Shown here piece after piece: positions 35,031 through 44,500 of a DNA stretch of 64,000 nt. How positions within the stretch are numbered: the stretch's first letter is position 1; every line of letters starts with the position of its first letter. A program made the translations under genes and the position numbers. The DNA comes from an uncultured Porphyromonadaceae bacterium (GTDB taxonomy: Bacteria; Bacteroidota; Bacteroidia; Bacteroidales; Muribaculaceae): assembly GCA_947176295.1 (NCBI GenBank), contig CAMWQB010000003.1, forward strand, positions 1 through 64,000, in the 5' to 3' direction. The notes under the pieces are model-generated. The model was not told the origin of the DNA and searched no databases. It saw nothing but the letters and a program-made list of their open reading frames with translations.

Positions 35031-36245
35031 TTACTTCGTTTCGGTGATGGTAACGGCGCGGTCGAGAGATGCGCACTTCTTACCGAGATCCTGGTGGAGG
35101 TTGTTGGTGTTGTTGTCAACAACGGTGAGCTGGTCGGCCTTCACGCCGTTGCGGAGTAGAACCTTCTCTACCCCAAGAGCACGAGCCTTGCGGAGACGAG
35201 CGTTGATGTCGGGTGTGCCGGTGAAAGTATCGGCCCAACCGGTAACGGTGTACTTCTGATCGGGGTGCTGAGCGATTTCAGCAGCAACAGCCTTGATAAC
35301 GCGAGCGTTTTCGGAGGACAAGCGGGAAACACCGATGGGATAGTAAACGGTTGCGAGGGGAGCTTTGATGGTCTCTACGATGCGCTCTGCGGGGCGAGCG
35401 AGGCAAGCCTGGAGCTGAGCTTCGAGCTCTTCGATGCGGCGGTTTGCAGCGTCGAGGCGAGCGCGGATAGGATCGCAGTTTTCGGGTTCGGGGCAAACGG
35501 GCACGATGGGAGCCTTCCAGTTGCGCTCACGGAAGTTGTAGGTGAGCGAGAGGTTAGCTGAAAGGTTGTTCCAGCCGCGGTTTTCGCCCTTTTTCTCGAT
35601 TACACCTTCGTAGAGGGTGTAGCGGAGGTCGATGCCGAGAGCCATCTGCTTGGAGAGACGGAAGGAGTTGATAAGGCCTGCGCGGAGAGCGAGCACCTTA
35701 TCGTGGTCGAATTTCCATTCGCCAGACTTTTTGTCGAAGGGGAATACGCCTTCGCCACCGGCATAGGCGATGAAGTTGTAAACGCGATCGGGCTTGTAGC
35801 CGCACCACCAGTTGGTGACGTTGAGCATAGCATCGAAATTGAGGCCAAGAGTGCGGAAACTTTGCTTGTAATAGCCGTCGGGACGATATTTGTCGGCTTC
35901 AACACCACCTGCATCGAAGTCGGCGAGGGACTTGAGGTTAGCCCAGTTCAGGCCAATGCGGAGACCCATCAGAGGCGAGAACCATTTGCCTACATAGAGA
36001 GAGGCCTGGGGGGAGAAGCGGTCCTTGAGATCGCGGTGGGAGGTGTAAGCACCGAAGTTGATGTTGGCGCCACCTTCAGCGGTGATGAACCAGTTGTCTT
36101 TGAAGCGGTTGAAAAGGTAGCCCTGGGAGGGATCCTCAACTGCAGTAACTTCCTGCATTACGGCTACTTCTTCTACCACCTCCTGAGCAACGAGAGCCTG
36201 GCCGGCAATGACGGTCAGACCGAGAGCTAAGAGAGCTTTTTTCAT
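35031..36245 (-). CDS. OmpA-family outer-membrane protein, 404 aa
   Basis: The signal peptide MKKALLALGLTVIAGQALVA is followed by an N-terminal eight-strand-like barrel (about 45-255, e.g. WFITAEGGANINFGAYTSH, KWFSPLMGLRIGLNWAN), a short linker with a helix (DAANRRIEELEAQLQACL), and a C-terminal OmpA domain (about 285-400). The peptidoglycan-binding part reads YTVTGWADTFTGTPDINARL, with Asp and Arg at the expected positions. It tethers the outer membrane to the cell wall and probably is a major protein. A -7 box TAATTTTG reads on the minus strand at 36311-36318; a strong terminator follows the gene, so it is monocistronic. Confidence 0.92.
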   Translation of the reverse strand: MKKALLALGLTVIAGQALVAQEVVEEVAVMQEVTAVEDPSQGYLFNRFKDNWFITAEGGANINFGAYTSHRDLKDRFSPQASLYVGKWFSPLMGLRIGLNWANLKSLADFDAGGVEADKYRPDGYYKQSFRTLGLNFDAMLNVTNWWCGYKPDRVYNFIAYAGGEGVFPFDKKSGEWKFDHDKVLALRAGLINSFRLSKQMALGIDLRYTLYEGVIEKKGENRGWNNLSANLSLTYNFRERNWKAPIVPVCPEPENCDPIRARLDAANRRIEELEAQLQACLARPAERIVETIKAPLATVYYPIGVSRLSSENARVIKAVAAEIAQHPDQKYTVTGWADTFTGTPDINARLRKARALGVEKVLLRNGVKADQLTVVDNNTNNLHQDLGKKCASLDRAVTITETK

Positions 36246-36310
36246 AGGAGAAATTTTGTTATGGTTGTTGATATATAAATAGTTTCAAACTTGGCGTATG
36301 TTACGTTCCG

Positions 36311-36318
36311 CAAAATTA
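36311..36318 (-). promoter_or_regulatory. -7 promoter box of the ompA-like gene
   Basis: CAAAATTA reads TAATTTTG on the minus strand, 65 bases before the ATG at 36245. No TTTG is found 19-21 bases further upstream. Confidence 0.5.
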
Positions 36319-36338
36319 CAACATTTTTTTGAAATATA

Positions 36339-36381
36339 ATGCCTGTATGTGAAAAAAAGTTTTCAAACACAGGCATTTTTT
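36339..36381. terminator. Long hairpin between tkt and the ompA-like gene
   Basis: ATGCCTGT (36339-36346) pairs with ACAGGCAT (36369-36376), with an inner GAAAA/TTTTC stem. The T-run (TTTTTT) is on the plus-strand side although both neighbouring genes are on the minus strand; on the minus strand only TATATTTC follows. It probably ends tkt transcripts. Confidence 0.55.
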
Positions 36382-36411
36382 ATTTGCGGTGACCCGGTGC
36401 GGGAGAGGGTA

Positions 36412-38484
36412 TCAGTAATTCTCGCGCAGAGGGTTTTCGATTCCGAGATTGCTTTTCACCCAGCTGAGGATGTTTTCGGGTGTGTATCCGAATTTTTCGT
36501 CGAGCACTTTGTAGGGTGCGGAAGCTCCGAAGCGGTTCATCGCGTAGATTTTGCCGTTGAAGCCGTCGATGAGGCGCAGGGAATCGGGGAGGCCGGCTGT
36601 GAGGCCGAGCTGCGGGATTCCGAGCGGGAGGACGCTGAGGCGATATGCCTCGTCCTGGTCGTTGAAGAGGCCTGTGGAGGGCACGGACACGACCGAAGCC
36701 TTGATGCCCTCGGCGGCGAGGAGGGCGCGGACGTCGCAGAGGAGCGAAACTTCCGAGCCGTTGGCCACGAGGACTACGTCGGGTGTGGCTCCGCCGGGTG
36801 AGGGCAGGGCGGTGTATCCGCCGCGGAGGGTGCCGCGGGCGGCTTCGATGCGCGATGTTCCTTCGGGGGCGGGGAGGTCCTTGATGTCCTGACGCGAGGT
36901 GATGAGGCCGGTAGGTCGCTTGGTGGCGCCCATGGCCATCTGCCAGGCGTATGAGGTCTCGGCAGCGTCGGCGGGACGGAGGACAAGCATCGAGCGTTCG
37001 CCGCTGAAGTTGCGGATTTCCTCGAGGAGGCGGAGCTGGGCTTCCTGTTCGATGGGCTCGTGGGTGGGGCCGTCTTCGCCTACGCGGAATGCGTCGTGGC
37101 TCCAGATGTATTTTACGGGAAGCTCCATGAGGGCCGACATGCGGATTGCCGGCTTCTGATAATCAGAGAAGACGAAGAATGTGCCGCAGGCGGCGATGCA
37201 GGCGCCGTGGAGGGCAATGCCGTTCATGATGGCAGCCATTGTGAGCTCGGCGACTCCTGCGTGGAGGAAGGCTCCGGAGAAGTCGTGCGGGGCAAAAGCT
37301 TGGGTTTTCTTGAGGAATCCGTCGGTCTTGTCGGAGTTGGCGAGGTCGGCGGAGGAGACGATCATGTTTTCGACTTTCTCGGCGAGGACGCCGAGCACGT
37401 CGGCGGAGGCTGTGCGGGTGGCCACGTCGGCTTTGTGGATAATCGCGGCGTAGTCTATTTCGGGGATGTATCCTTCGAGATAGCCTTTGAGGGTCGCAGC
37501 CTCAGCCGTGTGGTCCTGCGCCCAGCGTGCGTGGGCTTCGCGGCGTTCGGCCACGATCTTGCGCAGCTCTTCGGCGCGGGCGGCGTAGAGAGCTTCGGCT
37601 TCGGGGAAGAAGCGGAAGGGGTCGTCGGGGTCGGCTCCGAGATTTCGATATGTTTCGGGCATGTCCACGCCGGCTTTGCTCAGTGGCTGGCCGTGAGTGC
37701 TGCAGAGGCCTTCCATGGGTTCGCCCTTGGCGTTGCGGGCGCCGAGGCCCATGACTGTGCGGCCGATGATGAGAGTGGGGCGCTTGGTCTCTTCGTGGGC
37801 GGCGGCGAGGGCGTGTGCTATCTCGTCGGGGTCGTTGCCGTTGATTTCGAGAACGTTCCATCCCCATGCGCGATACTTGGCGGCGTAGTCTTCCTCGTCG
37901 ACGGCGTCGACGTCGGTGGAGAGCTGGACGCCGTTGGCGTCGTAGAACATGATGAGGTTTGCGAGGCCGAGGAAGCCGGCGATGCGGCCGGCGCCTTGGG
38001 AGATTTCCTCCTGAATACCGCCGTCGGAGATGAATGCGTATGTTTTGTGGGCGCAAGTTTCGCCGAACCGGGCCACGAGGAAACGTTCGGCAATTGCGGC
38101 CCCCACGGCCATGGTGTGGCCCTGGCCGAGGGGGCCGGAGGTGTTTTCAATTCCGCGAGCGGGATCCACTTCGGGGTGTCCGGGTGTAACGGAGCCCCAT
38201 TGGCGGAACTGTTGGAGCTCGGCTATGGTGTATCTTCCTGCGAGGGCAAGCACCGAATATAGCATCGGCGACATGTGCCCGGGGTCAAGGAAGAAGCGGT
38301 CGCGCCAGGGCCAAGTGGCATCGTCAGGGTCGTAGACAAGAAATTTCGAGTACAGGACGTTGACAAAGTCAGCGCCACCCATTGCGCCTCCGGGATGTCC
38401 GGATTTGGCTTTTTCGACCATTGCGGCCGAGAGGACACGGATGTTGTCGGCAGCGCGGGTGAGGGTCTTGGCGTCAGTTACCAT
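36412..38484 (-). CDS. tkt: Transketolase, 690 aa
   Basis: A thiamine-diphosphate enzyme of the non-oxidative pentose phosphate pathway that moves two-carbon units between ketose and aldose phosphates. The N-terminal ThDP domain has KSGHPGGAMGGAD (His30) and the cofactor-binding ISDGGIQEEISQGAGRIAG region; the middle domain contains THEPIEQEAQLRLL; the C-terminal domain carries VLVANGSEVSLLCDV. Length is usual for the family. It lies 47 bases after the sugar transporter gene on the same strand, so imported sugar may feed this pathway (inference). Confidence 0.95.
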   Translation of the reverse strand: MVTDAKTLTRAADNIRVLSAAMVEKAKSGHPGGAMGGADFVNVLYSKFLVYDPDDATWPWRDRFFLDPGHMSPMLYSVLALAGRYTIAELQQFRQWGSVTPGHPEVDPARGIENTSGPLGQGHTMAVGAAIAERFLVARFGETCAHKTYAFISDGGIQEEISQGAGRIAGFLGLANLIMFYDANGVQLSTDVDAVDEEDYAAKYRAWGWNVLEINGNDPDEIAHALAAAHEETKRPTLIIGRTVMGLGARNAKGEPMEGLCSTHGQPLSKAGVDMPETYRNLGADPDDPFRFFPEAEALYAARAEELRKIVAERREAHARWAQDHTAEAATLKGYLEGYIPEIDYAAIIHKADVATRTASADVLGVLAEKVENMIVSSADLANSDKTDGFLKKTQAFAPHDFSGAFLHAGVAELTMAAIMNGIALHGACIAACGTFFVFSDYQKPAIRMSALMELPVKYIWSHDAFRVGEDGPTHEPIEQEAQLRLLEEIRNFSGERSMLVLRPADAAETSYAWQMAMGATKRPTGLITSRQDIKDLPAPEGTSRIEAARGTLRGGYTALPSPGGATPDVVLVANGSEVSLLCDVRALLAAEGIKASVVSVPSTGLFNDQDEAYRLSVLPLGIPQLGLTAGLPDSLRLIDGFNGKIYAMNRFGASAPYKVLDEKFGYTPENILSWVKSNLGIENPLRENY

Positions 38485-38531
38485 AGCTTATTCTTGAAAA
38501 TGAGGGAATATTGTTTTTTGAAAAATGAGTC

Positions 38532-39908
38532 TTAGAGGTCGCGGAGGTCGGGAGCGTTGTCCTCGTCGGCCACGGGGATGTCGGTGTTGACGTTGCGCGA
38601 ACCGACAAGGCCGTAGTAGAGGAGATAAGCGAGCATAGCCACTACGAGCCAGTAGGAAGCCATGTATCCGGTTGCGCCGGCGATGGCGTTCTGTATGAGG
38701 GGCATCACGCCGCCGCCTACTACCATCATCATGAAAATGCCGGAGGCTTTGGCTGTGTATTTCCCGAGGCCTTCGACGGCGAGGTTGAAGATGCCGCCCC
38801 ACATTACGGAGGTGCAGAGGCCGCAGAGCACGAGAAGGAGGGCCTTGGCGGGTACCATAGCGGATGTGAAACCTACGCCGGCGGAGTATGCGGGCATGCT
38901 CACGCGGATAGACGCGGGCAGGAAGATTGCTGCGCAGACGAGGACGATAGCCGTGGCGCTCACCACGATGAGCTGAGTGCGGGAAGAAACTTTGCCGGAG
39001 ATGACGCTGGAGACGAGACGTCCGACGAGCATGAGCAGCCAGTATATTGCGGCAACGCCACCGGCAACTGCCGTAGCGTTCTCGGTGATGCCGGAAGCGG
39101 CGGAGTCGGAGAGGTAGAAGATGAGCATGCCGGGGATGCCAACTTCGAGGCCCACGTAGAAGAAGATACCGATTACGCCGAGGACGGTGTGGCGGAAGCT
39201 CCAGGGGCTGTGGGGCTCTTTGCGGGCCTTGGCGCCACTCTTCTGGAGGTGGGGCTCAGGAATGGCAACGAAGCTTATGATGATGAATGCCAGGACGAAT
39301 ACGGTCATTGCGATGTAGAGCAAGGGAGCCACGTCGTTCATGGAGGTGCGGTCGGTTACCTGGCCGATGAGCATGCCCACGAAGAAGGGGGTGAGGGTGC
39401 CCGCGAGGGAGTTAAAGGAGCCGCCGGCCTGCACGAGCTGGTTGCCGCGGTTGCCGCCGCCGCCGAGGAGGTTTAGCATGGGGTTCACCACCGTGTTGAG
39501 CATGCACACGCAGAAGCCGCAGATGAATGCGCCGAGGAGGTAGATGATGAAGTTGAGGGTTACGGGCACGGCGTCGATCATGAAGAGGTCGGTTTCGGTG
39601 CCTACGAAGCCCGAAAGCCACTGGAGGACAAGGCCGGCGAAGCCCACGGCCATAGCGGCGAGAGCCGTTTTCTTATAGCCGATTCGCGAAAGGAGGTTGC
39701 CGGCGGGGATGCCCATGAAGAGGTATGCCAGGAAGTTCATGAGGTTGCCGAGCATGCCCGACCAGTCGTAGTTGTTTTTCCAGATTGTGCCGAGGGGGGC
39801 TGCGAGGTTCGTAACGAAGGAAATCATTGCGAATAGGAAGAACATCGCAACGATGGCCACGACGTTCGACGACGAAGCGTTGGGGGCGGGTGTTTTGGTG
39901 TTAGCCAT
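38532..39908 (-). CDS. FHS-type sugar MFS transporter, 458 aa
   Basis: A twelve-helix major facilitator protein. The N-terminus AIVAMFFLFAMISFVTNLAAPL, the early LMNFLAYLFMGIPAGNLLSRIGYKK loop and the second half (FYVGLEVGIPGMLIFYL, MWGGIFNLAVEGLGKYTAKASG) resemble the fucose/glucose-galactose/nucleoside:H+ symporter group of Bacteroidetes. It would be an inner-membrane proton-coupled importer of a monosaccharide or nucleoside; which one cannot be decided. Neighbours are tkt downstream and yggS upstream (46-base gap), forming a likely operon. Glucose freed by the adjacent PUL is one possible cargo. Confidence 0.8.
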   Translation of the reverse strand: MANTKTPAPNASSSNVVAIVAMFFLFAMISFVTNLAAPLGTIWKNNYDWSGMLGNLMNFLAYLFMGIPAGNLLSRIGYKKTALAAMAVGFAGLVLQWLSGFVGTETDLFMIDAVPVTLNFIIYLLGAFICGFCVCMLNTVVNPMLNLLGGGGNRGNQLVQAGGSFNSLAGTLTPFFVGMLIGQVTDRTSMNDVAPLLYIAMTVFVLAFIIISFVAIPEPHLQKSGAKARKEPHSPWSFRHTVLGVIGIFFYVGLEVGIPGMLIFYLSDSAASGITENATAVAGGVAAIYWLLMLVGRLVSSVISGKVSSRTQLIVVSATAIVLVCAAIFLPASIRVSMPAYSAGVGFTSAMVPAKALLLVLCGLCTSVMWGGIFNLAVEGLGKYTAKASGIFMMMVVGGGVMPLIQNAIAGATGYMASYWLVVAMLAYLLYYGLVGSRNVNTDIPVADEDNAPDLRDL

Positions 39909-39954
39909 TTCTTTAGGATTAGTGTTTAAGGATTTTTATAACGTTGGTTTATTT

Positions 39955-40638
39955 TCAGGGTAGATTTTCGGGGTAATCGCGGAGGCCGAAGATGGCTGTT
40001 CCGATGCGCACGTGGGTGCTTCCGGCCTCGATTGCCAGGGGATAGTCGTCGGACATTCCCATCGAGAGGATGTCGAAGCCGCGGAGGTCGGGGACGGCTG
40101 CGAGGATTTCGTCGCGAAGAGCGGCCACGCGCCGGAAGTCGTCGAGGATGCGGGCCGTGTCGTCGGTGTTGGAGGCCATGGCCATGAGGCCGCAGATGTG
40201 CGTGGCGCGGAGGCTCTCGAAGCGGCGCTGGCGGAAGAAATCGAGGAGCTCTTCGGGGCTGAAGCCGAATTTTGTTTCCTCTCGTGCAACATGCACCTGC
40301 ATGAGCACACGCGACACCACTCCGGCACGCTCGCTCTCGCGGTCGACAATATGCAGGAGGCGCTCCGAGTCGATGGATTCGATAAGGGTTGCGTGGCCTA
40401 TCAGGCGTCGCACCTTGTTTGTCTGCAGGTGGCCGATGAAGTGCCAGTTGATGTCGGAGGGCAGGGCATGGGTCTTTTCGGCGAGCTCCTGAATCCGGCT
40501 TTCGCCGAAGGAGCGCTGGCCTGCGTCATAAGCCTCGCGGATAGCCTCCACAGGGTGGAATTTCGACACGGCCACGAGCTCCACTCCCTCGGGGAGCGTT
40601 GCGCGAATGGCTTTTATTCGTTCGGCGATAGTCGACAT
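39955..40638 (-). CDS. yggS: YggS-family pyridoxal-phosphate homeostasis protein, 227 aa
   Basis: A single-domain alanine-racemase-like barrel that binds PLP and buffers the vitamin B6 pool. The cofactor lysine is Lys26 in VAVSKFHP. Other family marks are FGESRIQEL, INWHFIGHLQTNK, and the C-terminal LSMGMSDDYPLAIEAGSTHVRIGTAIFG phosphate-binding region. Length is normal. It lies between the DUF4494-like gene (40 bases upstream) and the MFS gene (46 bases downstream); conserved linkage with these is not a known pathway. Confidence 0.95.
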   Translation of the reverse strand: MSTIAERIKAIRATLPEGVELVAVSKFHPVEAIREAYDAGQRSFGESRIQELAEKTHALPSDINWHFIGHLQTNKVRRLIGHATLIESIDSERLLHIVDRESERAGVVSRVLMQVHVAREETKFGFSPEELLDFFRQRRFESLRATHICGLMAMASNTDDTARILDDFRRVAALRDEILAAVPDLRGFDILSMGMSDDYPLAIEAGSTHVRIGTAIFGLRDYPENLP

Positions 40639-40678
40639 TCTGTTGTTGCGGAGGGTTTGCGTGGGCTAGTGGTGGGGA

Positions 40679-41131
40679 TTATTCGGGCCGGGGGCCGTCG
40701 GCGATGACTTTCATTTTGTAGACGTCCATCAAGGGCGTCTCGGCGATGGATACGATTTCGTAGTCGGCCATGGTGCCTTCCATGCCTTTGGTGAAGTTTT
40801 CGAAGGCGCTCTTGAAGCCGTTGCACTGGACAAGAATCTGCGACACGGAGCGTTTTTCTGCTCCTGAGCGCTCGTCGATGGTAATGAACGCCACTTTGAC
40901 GAGATACCAGCGGTCGCCGCCCTCGTTCCAGAATATTTCGGAGATGCGCGAACGTTTCACGGCGGAGACGGAAAACTCGCCCGAGATGAAGGGGTGCTGT
41001 TCTTCGGTTATGCGAGCCTCGGCCTCGGTGAAGGTGAGGGCATCAACGAGATAGGGCTCGGTAACTTTTTTCGCGGAGCCGTTTTCCTGGATTTTATCGT
41101 ATCTTACTTTGCATTCAAACCAGTTGGACAT
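40679..41131 (-). CDS. DUF4494-like protein, 150 aa
   Basis: A small soluble Bacteroidetes-specific protein, called from its beginning MSNWFECKVRYDKIQENG and the regular beta-alpha pattern (EPYLVDALTFTEAEARI, YLVKVAFITIDE, KRSVSQILVQC). No signal peptide or catalytic motif is seen, and the function is unknown. The start at 41131 is favoured over an upstream in-frame start (41245) because the extension is a hydrophobic, poorly structured stretch translated from the A/T-rich promoter region. A -7 box TACCTTTG (minus, 41212-41219) lies upstream, so the gene heads the minus-strand set DUF4494-yggS-MFS-tkt. Confidence 0.8.
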   Translation of the reverse strand: MSNWFECKVRYDKIQENGSAKKVTEPYLVDALTFTEAEARITEEQHPFISGEFSVSAVKRSRISEIFWNEGGDRWYLVKVAFITIDERSGAEKRSVSQILVQCNGFKSAFENFTKGMEGTMADYEIVSIAETPLMDVYKMKVIADGPRPE

Positions 41132-41211
41132 ATTCTTTCGGATGATGAATAATGAAAGGATGGAGATAATATATATAAAAGAGGAGGGGAGCCTTCGGGA
41201 GGTTCCGAGTA

Positions 41212-41219
41212 CAAAGGTA
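41212..41219 (-). promoter_or_regulatory. -7 box for the DUF4494-yggS-MFS-tkt set
   Basis: CAAAGGTA reads TACCTTTG on the minus strand, 80 bases before the start at 41131. No clear TTTG at -33. Confidence 0.45.
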
Positions 41220-41349
41220 CAAAAAATTTTTTTAAACGAGCCCACGGGCGCGAAAAGTTGCTACTTCGAGAGAGAAAAACGGTTAATTTGCGTAAAAAAG
41301 ATTGAAAGGGTGTAAGTGCTTGATACATTGGGGAAGTTATGCTCTAGAA

Positions 41350-41367
41350 ATATGTTATTTAACATAT
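41350..41367. promoter_or_regulatory. Perfect palindrome ATATGTTA-TT-TAACATAT upstream of PUL 2
   Basis: Eight-base arms around TT; its core TATGTT-N4-AACATA (41351-41366) is identical to that at 21512-21527 before PUL 1. Its centre is about 93 bases before the predicted susC start of transcription, a distance typical of CRP-type activators. The rest of the 406-base gap (41132-41537) holds only the two promoters. Confidence 0.65.
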
Positions 41368-41438
41368 CCGCAGGGTATCAAAGTGTCATATTCACGAAAT
41401 TTTTTCTTTCAAAAGTTTAAATAATCAAATATTTGTAT

Positions 41439-41446
41439 TAATTTTG
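41439..41446 (+). promoter_or_regulatory. -7 promoter box of PUL 2 susC
   Basis: TAATTTTG matches TAnnTTTG. At 19 bases upstream lies TTTA (41416-41419), one mismatch from TTTG. The leader to the ATG at 41538 is about 85 bases. Confidence 0.55.
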
Positions 41447-41537
41447 CACAATCATTGCCCTCGGACAGCAGGGGGTGGTGTGCCTTAGAAAGCAGAAATT
41501 AACTAATCAACCAATTTATGTCTAATTAAATTTTTGT

Positions 41538-44500
41538 ATGAAAAAGCTGTTTCTATTATTTCTGACAGTGCTTTCGATCAGCCTGTGTGCGTCGGCGCAG
41601 ACGCGTACGGTTACGGGTACTGTCTACGACGCCCAGTCGAACGAGGAGCTCGTGGGCGTTTCGGTGACAGCCGGCCAAGGCTACGGTGCGGTAACGGACA
41701 TCGACGGACACTTCTCGATTTCCGTGCCCTCCTCGACGAAGGCCCTGAGCTTCACTTATGTGGGTTACAAGACCCAGGACGTGAACATCCCCGCCAACGG
41801 GAAGATGAGCGTCTACCTCAGTCCCTCGGCAGAGATGCTCGATGAGGTAATTGCCGTTGCATACGGCGAACAGAAGCGTTCGGCCTTCACGGGTTCGGCC
41901 GCAGTCGTAGGAGCTGCTACGATCGAGAAAACACAGAGCTCCAACGTGCTCGACGCTCTCTCCGGACGTGTTGCCGGCCTTCAGCTGTCGAACGCATCGG
42001 GTGCTCCCGGTTCGGGCAACCCCTCGATCCGTATCCGTGGTTTCTCCTCCGTTAACTCGGGTATGAACGACCCCCTTATCATCGTGGACGGCGCGCCCTT
42101 CACCGGCGACATCACCACGCTGAACAACAACGATATCGAGAGCATGACCGTCCTGAAGGACGCTGCCTCCAACGCTCTTTACGGTGCCCGCGGCGCCAAC
42201 GGTGTGATTCTTATCACCACTAAGCGTGCAAAGCTCGGTGAGGCTCAGGTTGTAGTAGATGCAAAGTGGGGTGCCAACACCCGCGCCACGCAGGACTACG
42301 ACTACATCACCGATCCCGGTATGTTCTACGAGACCTACTATAAGGCTCTTTACAACTACGCAAGCTTCCCCGAAGCAGCCGGTGGTCTGGGCTACAACAG
42401 CGAGATGGCAAACTACTGGGCTAACCAGAACATGATCAACTCCACCACCTACGGCCTCGGATATAATGTATTTACGGTTCCTGCCGGCCAGATGCTCATC
42501 GGCCAGAACGGCAAGATCAACCCCAACGCAACTCTTGGCAATGTGGTAAGCTACAAGGGCGCCGAATACTTCCTTACTCCCGACAGCTGGATGGATGCCA
42601 CCTATAAGAGCAGCCTCCGTCAGGAATACAACATCAGCATCGCCCAGGGCACGGAGAAGGGCAACTTCCGCGCATCTGTAGGCTACCTCGACAATCAGGG
42701 TATCATCACGGCCAAGACCGACTACCGCCGCTTCACCGGCCGTCTGACCGCAGACGTTCAGGCCAAGGAATGGCTCAAGGTTGGCGCTAACGTTAACTAC
42801 ACCCACTACTCGGCACACGCAATGTCGGGCGACGAGGGCGCTTCCAACTCGACGAGCAACGTATTTGCCGCCGCAACGGAAATCGCTCCGATCTATCCTC
42901 TTTACATGCGCGACGCCAACGGCAATATCATGGTTGACGCCAACGGCCTCCAGCGCTTCGACTATGGCGACGGCGCCAACGCGGGTCTCGTGCGTCCCAT
43001 CTTCCCCGACTCCAACGCCCTGAATGCCGCAATGCTCGACATCAGCGACAGCAACGGCAACCTCTTCAACGCTACGGGCTACTTTGAAGTACGCTTCCTC
43101 AAGGACTTCCGCTTCACTTCGAACAACACGGTATACGTGAACGAGCGTCGTTCGAGCTCCGTAACCAACCCCTTCTACGGCGCATACGCCGGCCAGAACG
43201 GTATGGTAGGCAAGAGCCACACCCGCCAGTTCAACCAGAGCTACCAGCAGCTCCTCAACTGGAGCCACCAGTTCGGCAAGCATAATGCTGCCGCTCTCGC
43301 CGGTCACGAATACAACCTTCAGCAGGGCTATGCTCTCTCCGGCAACAAGAGCAACATGTTCGATCCCTGGAACACGGAACTTAACAACGCCATCATCGAT
43401 GGTTCCTCGTCGTCCTACACTACGGAATATAACAACGAAGGTTGGATTTTCCGCGGCCTCTACGACTACGACGCAAAATATTTCGGCAATGTATCCTATC
43501 GTCGCGACGCTTCTTCGAAGTTCCATCCCAAGCACCGCTGGGGTAACTTCTGGAGCCTCGGTGCATCATGGATCCTTACCAAGGAAGACTTCATGGAGTC
43601 TACCCGCGATTGGCTGAACTCCTTGAAGGTGAAGGTATCCTACGGTGAGCAGGGTAACGATAATATCGGCAACTTCCTCTACACCAACGTTTACTCCCTT
43701 GCCAACGTCGACGGCTATCCCGCAGCAGTGCCCGAAACGATGGGTAATGAAAAGATTTCGTGGGAAAAGGGCGGCAACTTCAACGCCGGCGTAGAATTCT
43801 CGATGTTCAACAACCGCTTCTCCGGTGGCGTCGACGGTTTCTACCGCAAGACAACGGACATGCTCATGTTCTTCTCGCTTCCCTCGTCCTTCGGTTACAC
43901 GGGCTACTACCGCAACGTAGGCGACATGATGAACGCCGGCGTCGAACTCGAACTTTCCGGTATCGCAGTGCAGACCCGCGACTTCACGTGGACCGTGAAC
44001 TTCAACATGACCTGGTATAAGAACCGCATCCTCTATCTCGATCCCGAGACCAAGAACGGCGCTGCTTATCGCATCGAAGCAGACAAGATGAGCGAAGGCC
44101 GGAAGTTCGACGGTTACGCCAGCGGCAACTACTTCTATGGCGAAGGCCTCCCGATGTACACCTACTTCAATCAGAAGTATGCAGGTGTGGACCCCAACAC
44201 AGGTAAGGCTCTTTACTATATGCGCGAACGCTATACGAAGGAGGACTTCGAGAACGGTGTAATCACCGATCCCGACCTCATCGGTACAGAAACCAATTCC
44301 GGTAAGGTTGTAACGACCGATGTCTATGGCAATGCCGACCGTTTTGCCGTTGGTTCGTGTCTTGCACCTGTCTACGGCGGTCTCAGCACGACGCTCGAAT
44401 ACAAAGGCTTCGACCTGACTGTGAACTGCAACTATCAGATTGGCGGTCTTGTATATGACTCGGGTTATGCCCGTCTGATGGGTTCGCCTTACTCCACCGG

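Noticed and set aside
36296-36301. TATGTT upstream of the ompA-like gene
   Set aside because: Only a half-site; the matching AACATA arm is missing (TCCG follows the 4-base centre).
41383-41395. GTG-N7-CAC, resembling a CRP half-palindrome
   Set aside because: Arms of only three bases and wrong spacing for CRP; the nearby perfect palindrome at 41350-41367 is a far better candidate.
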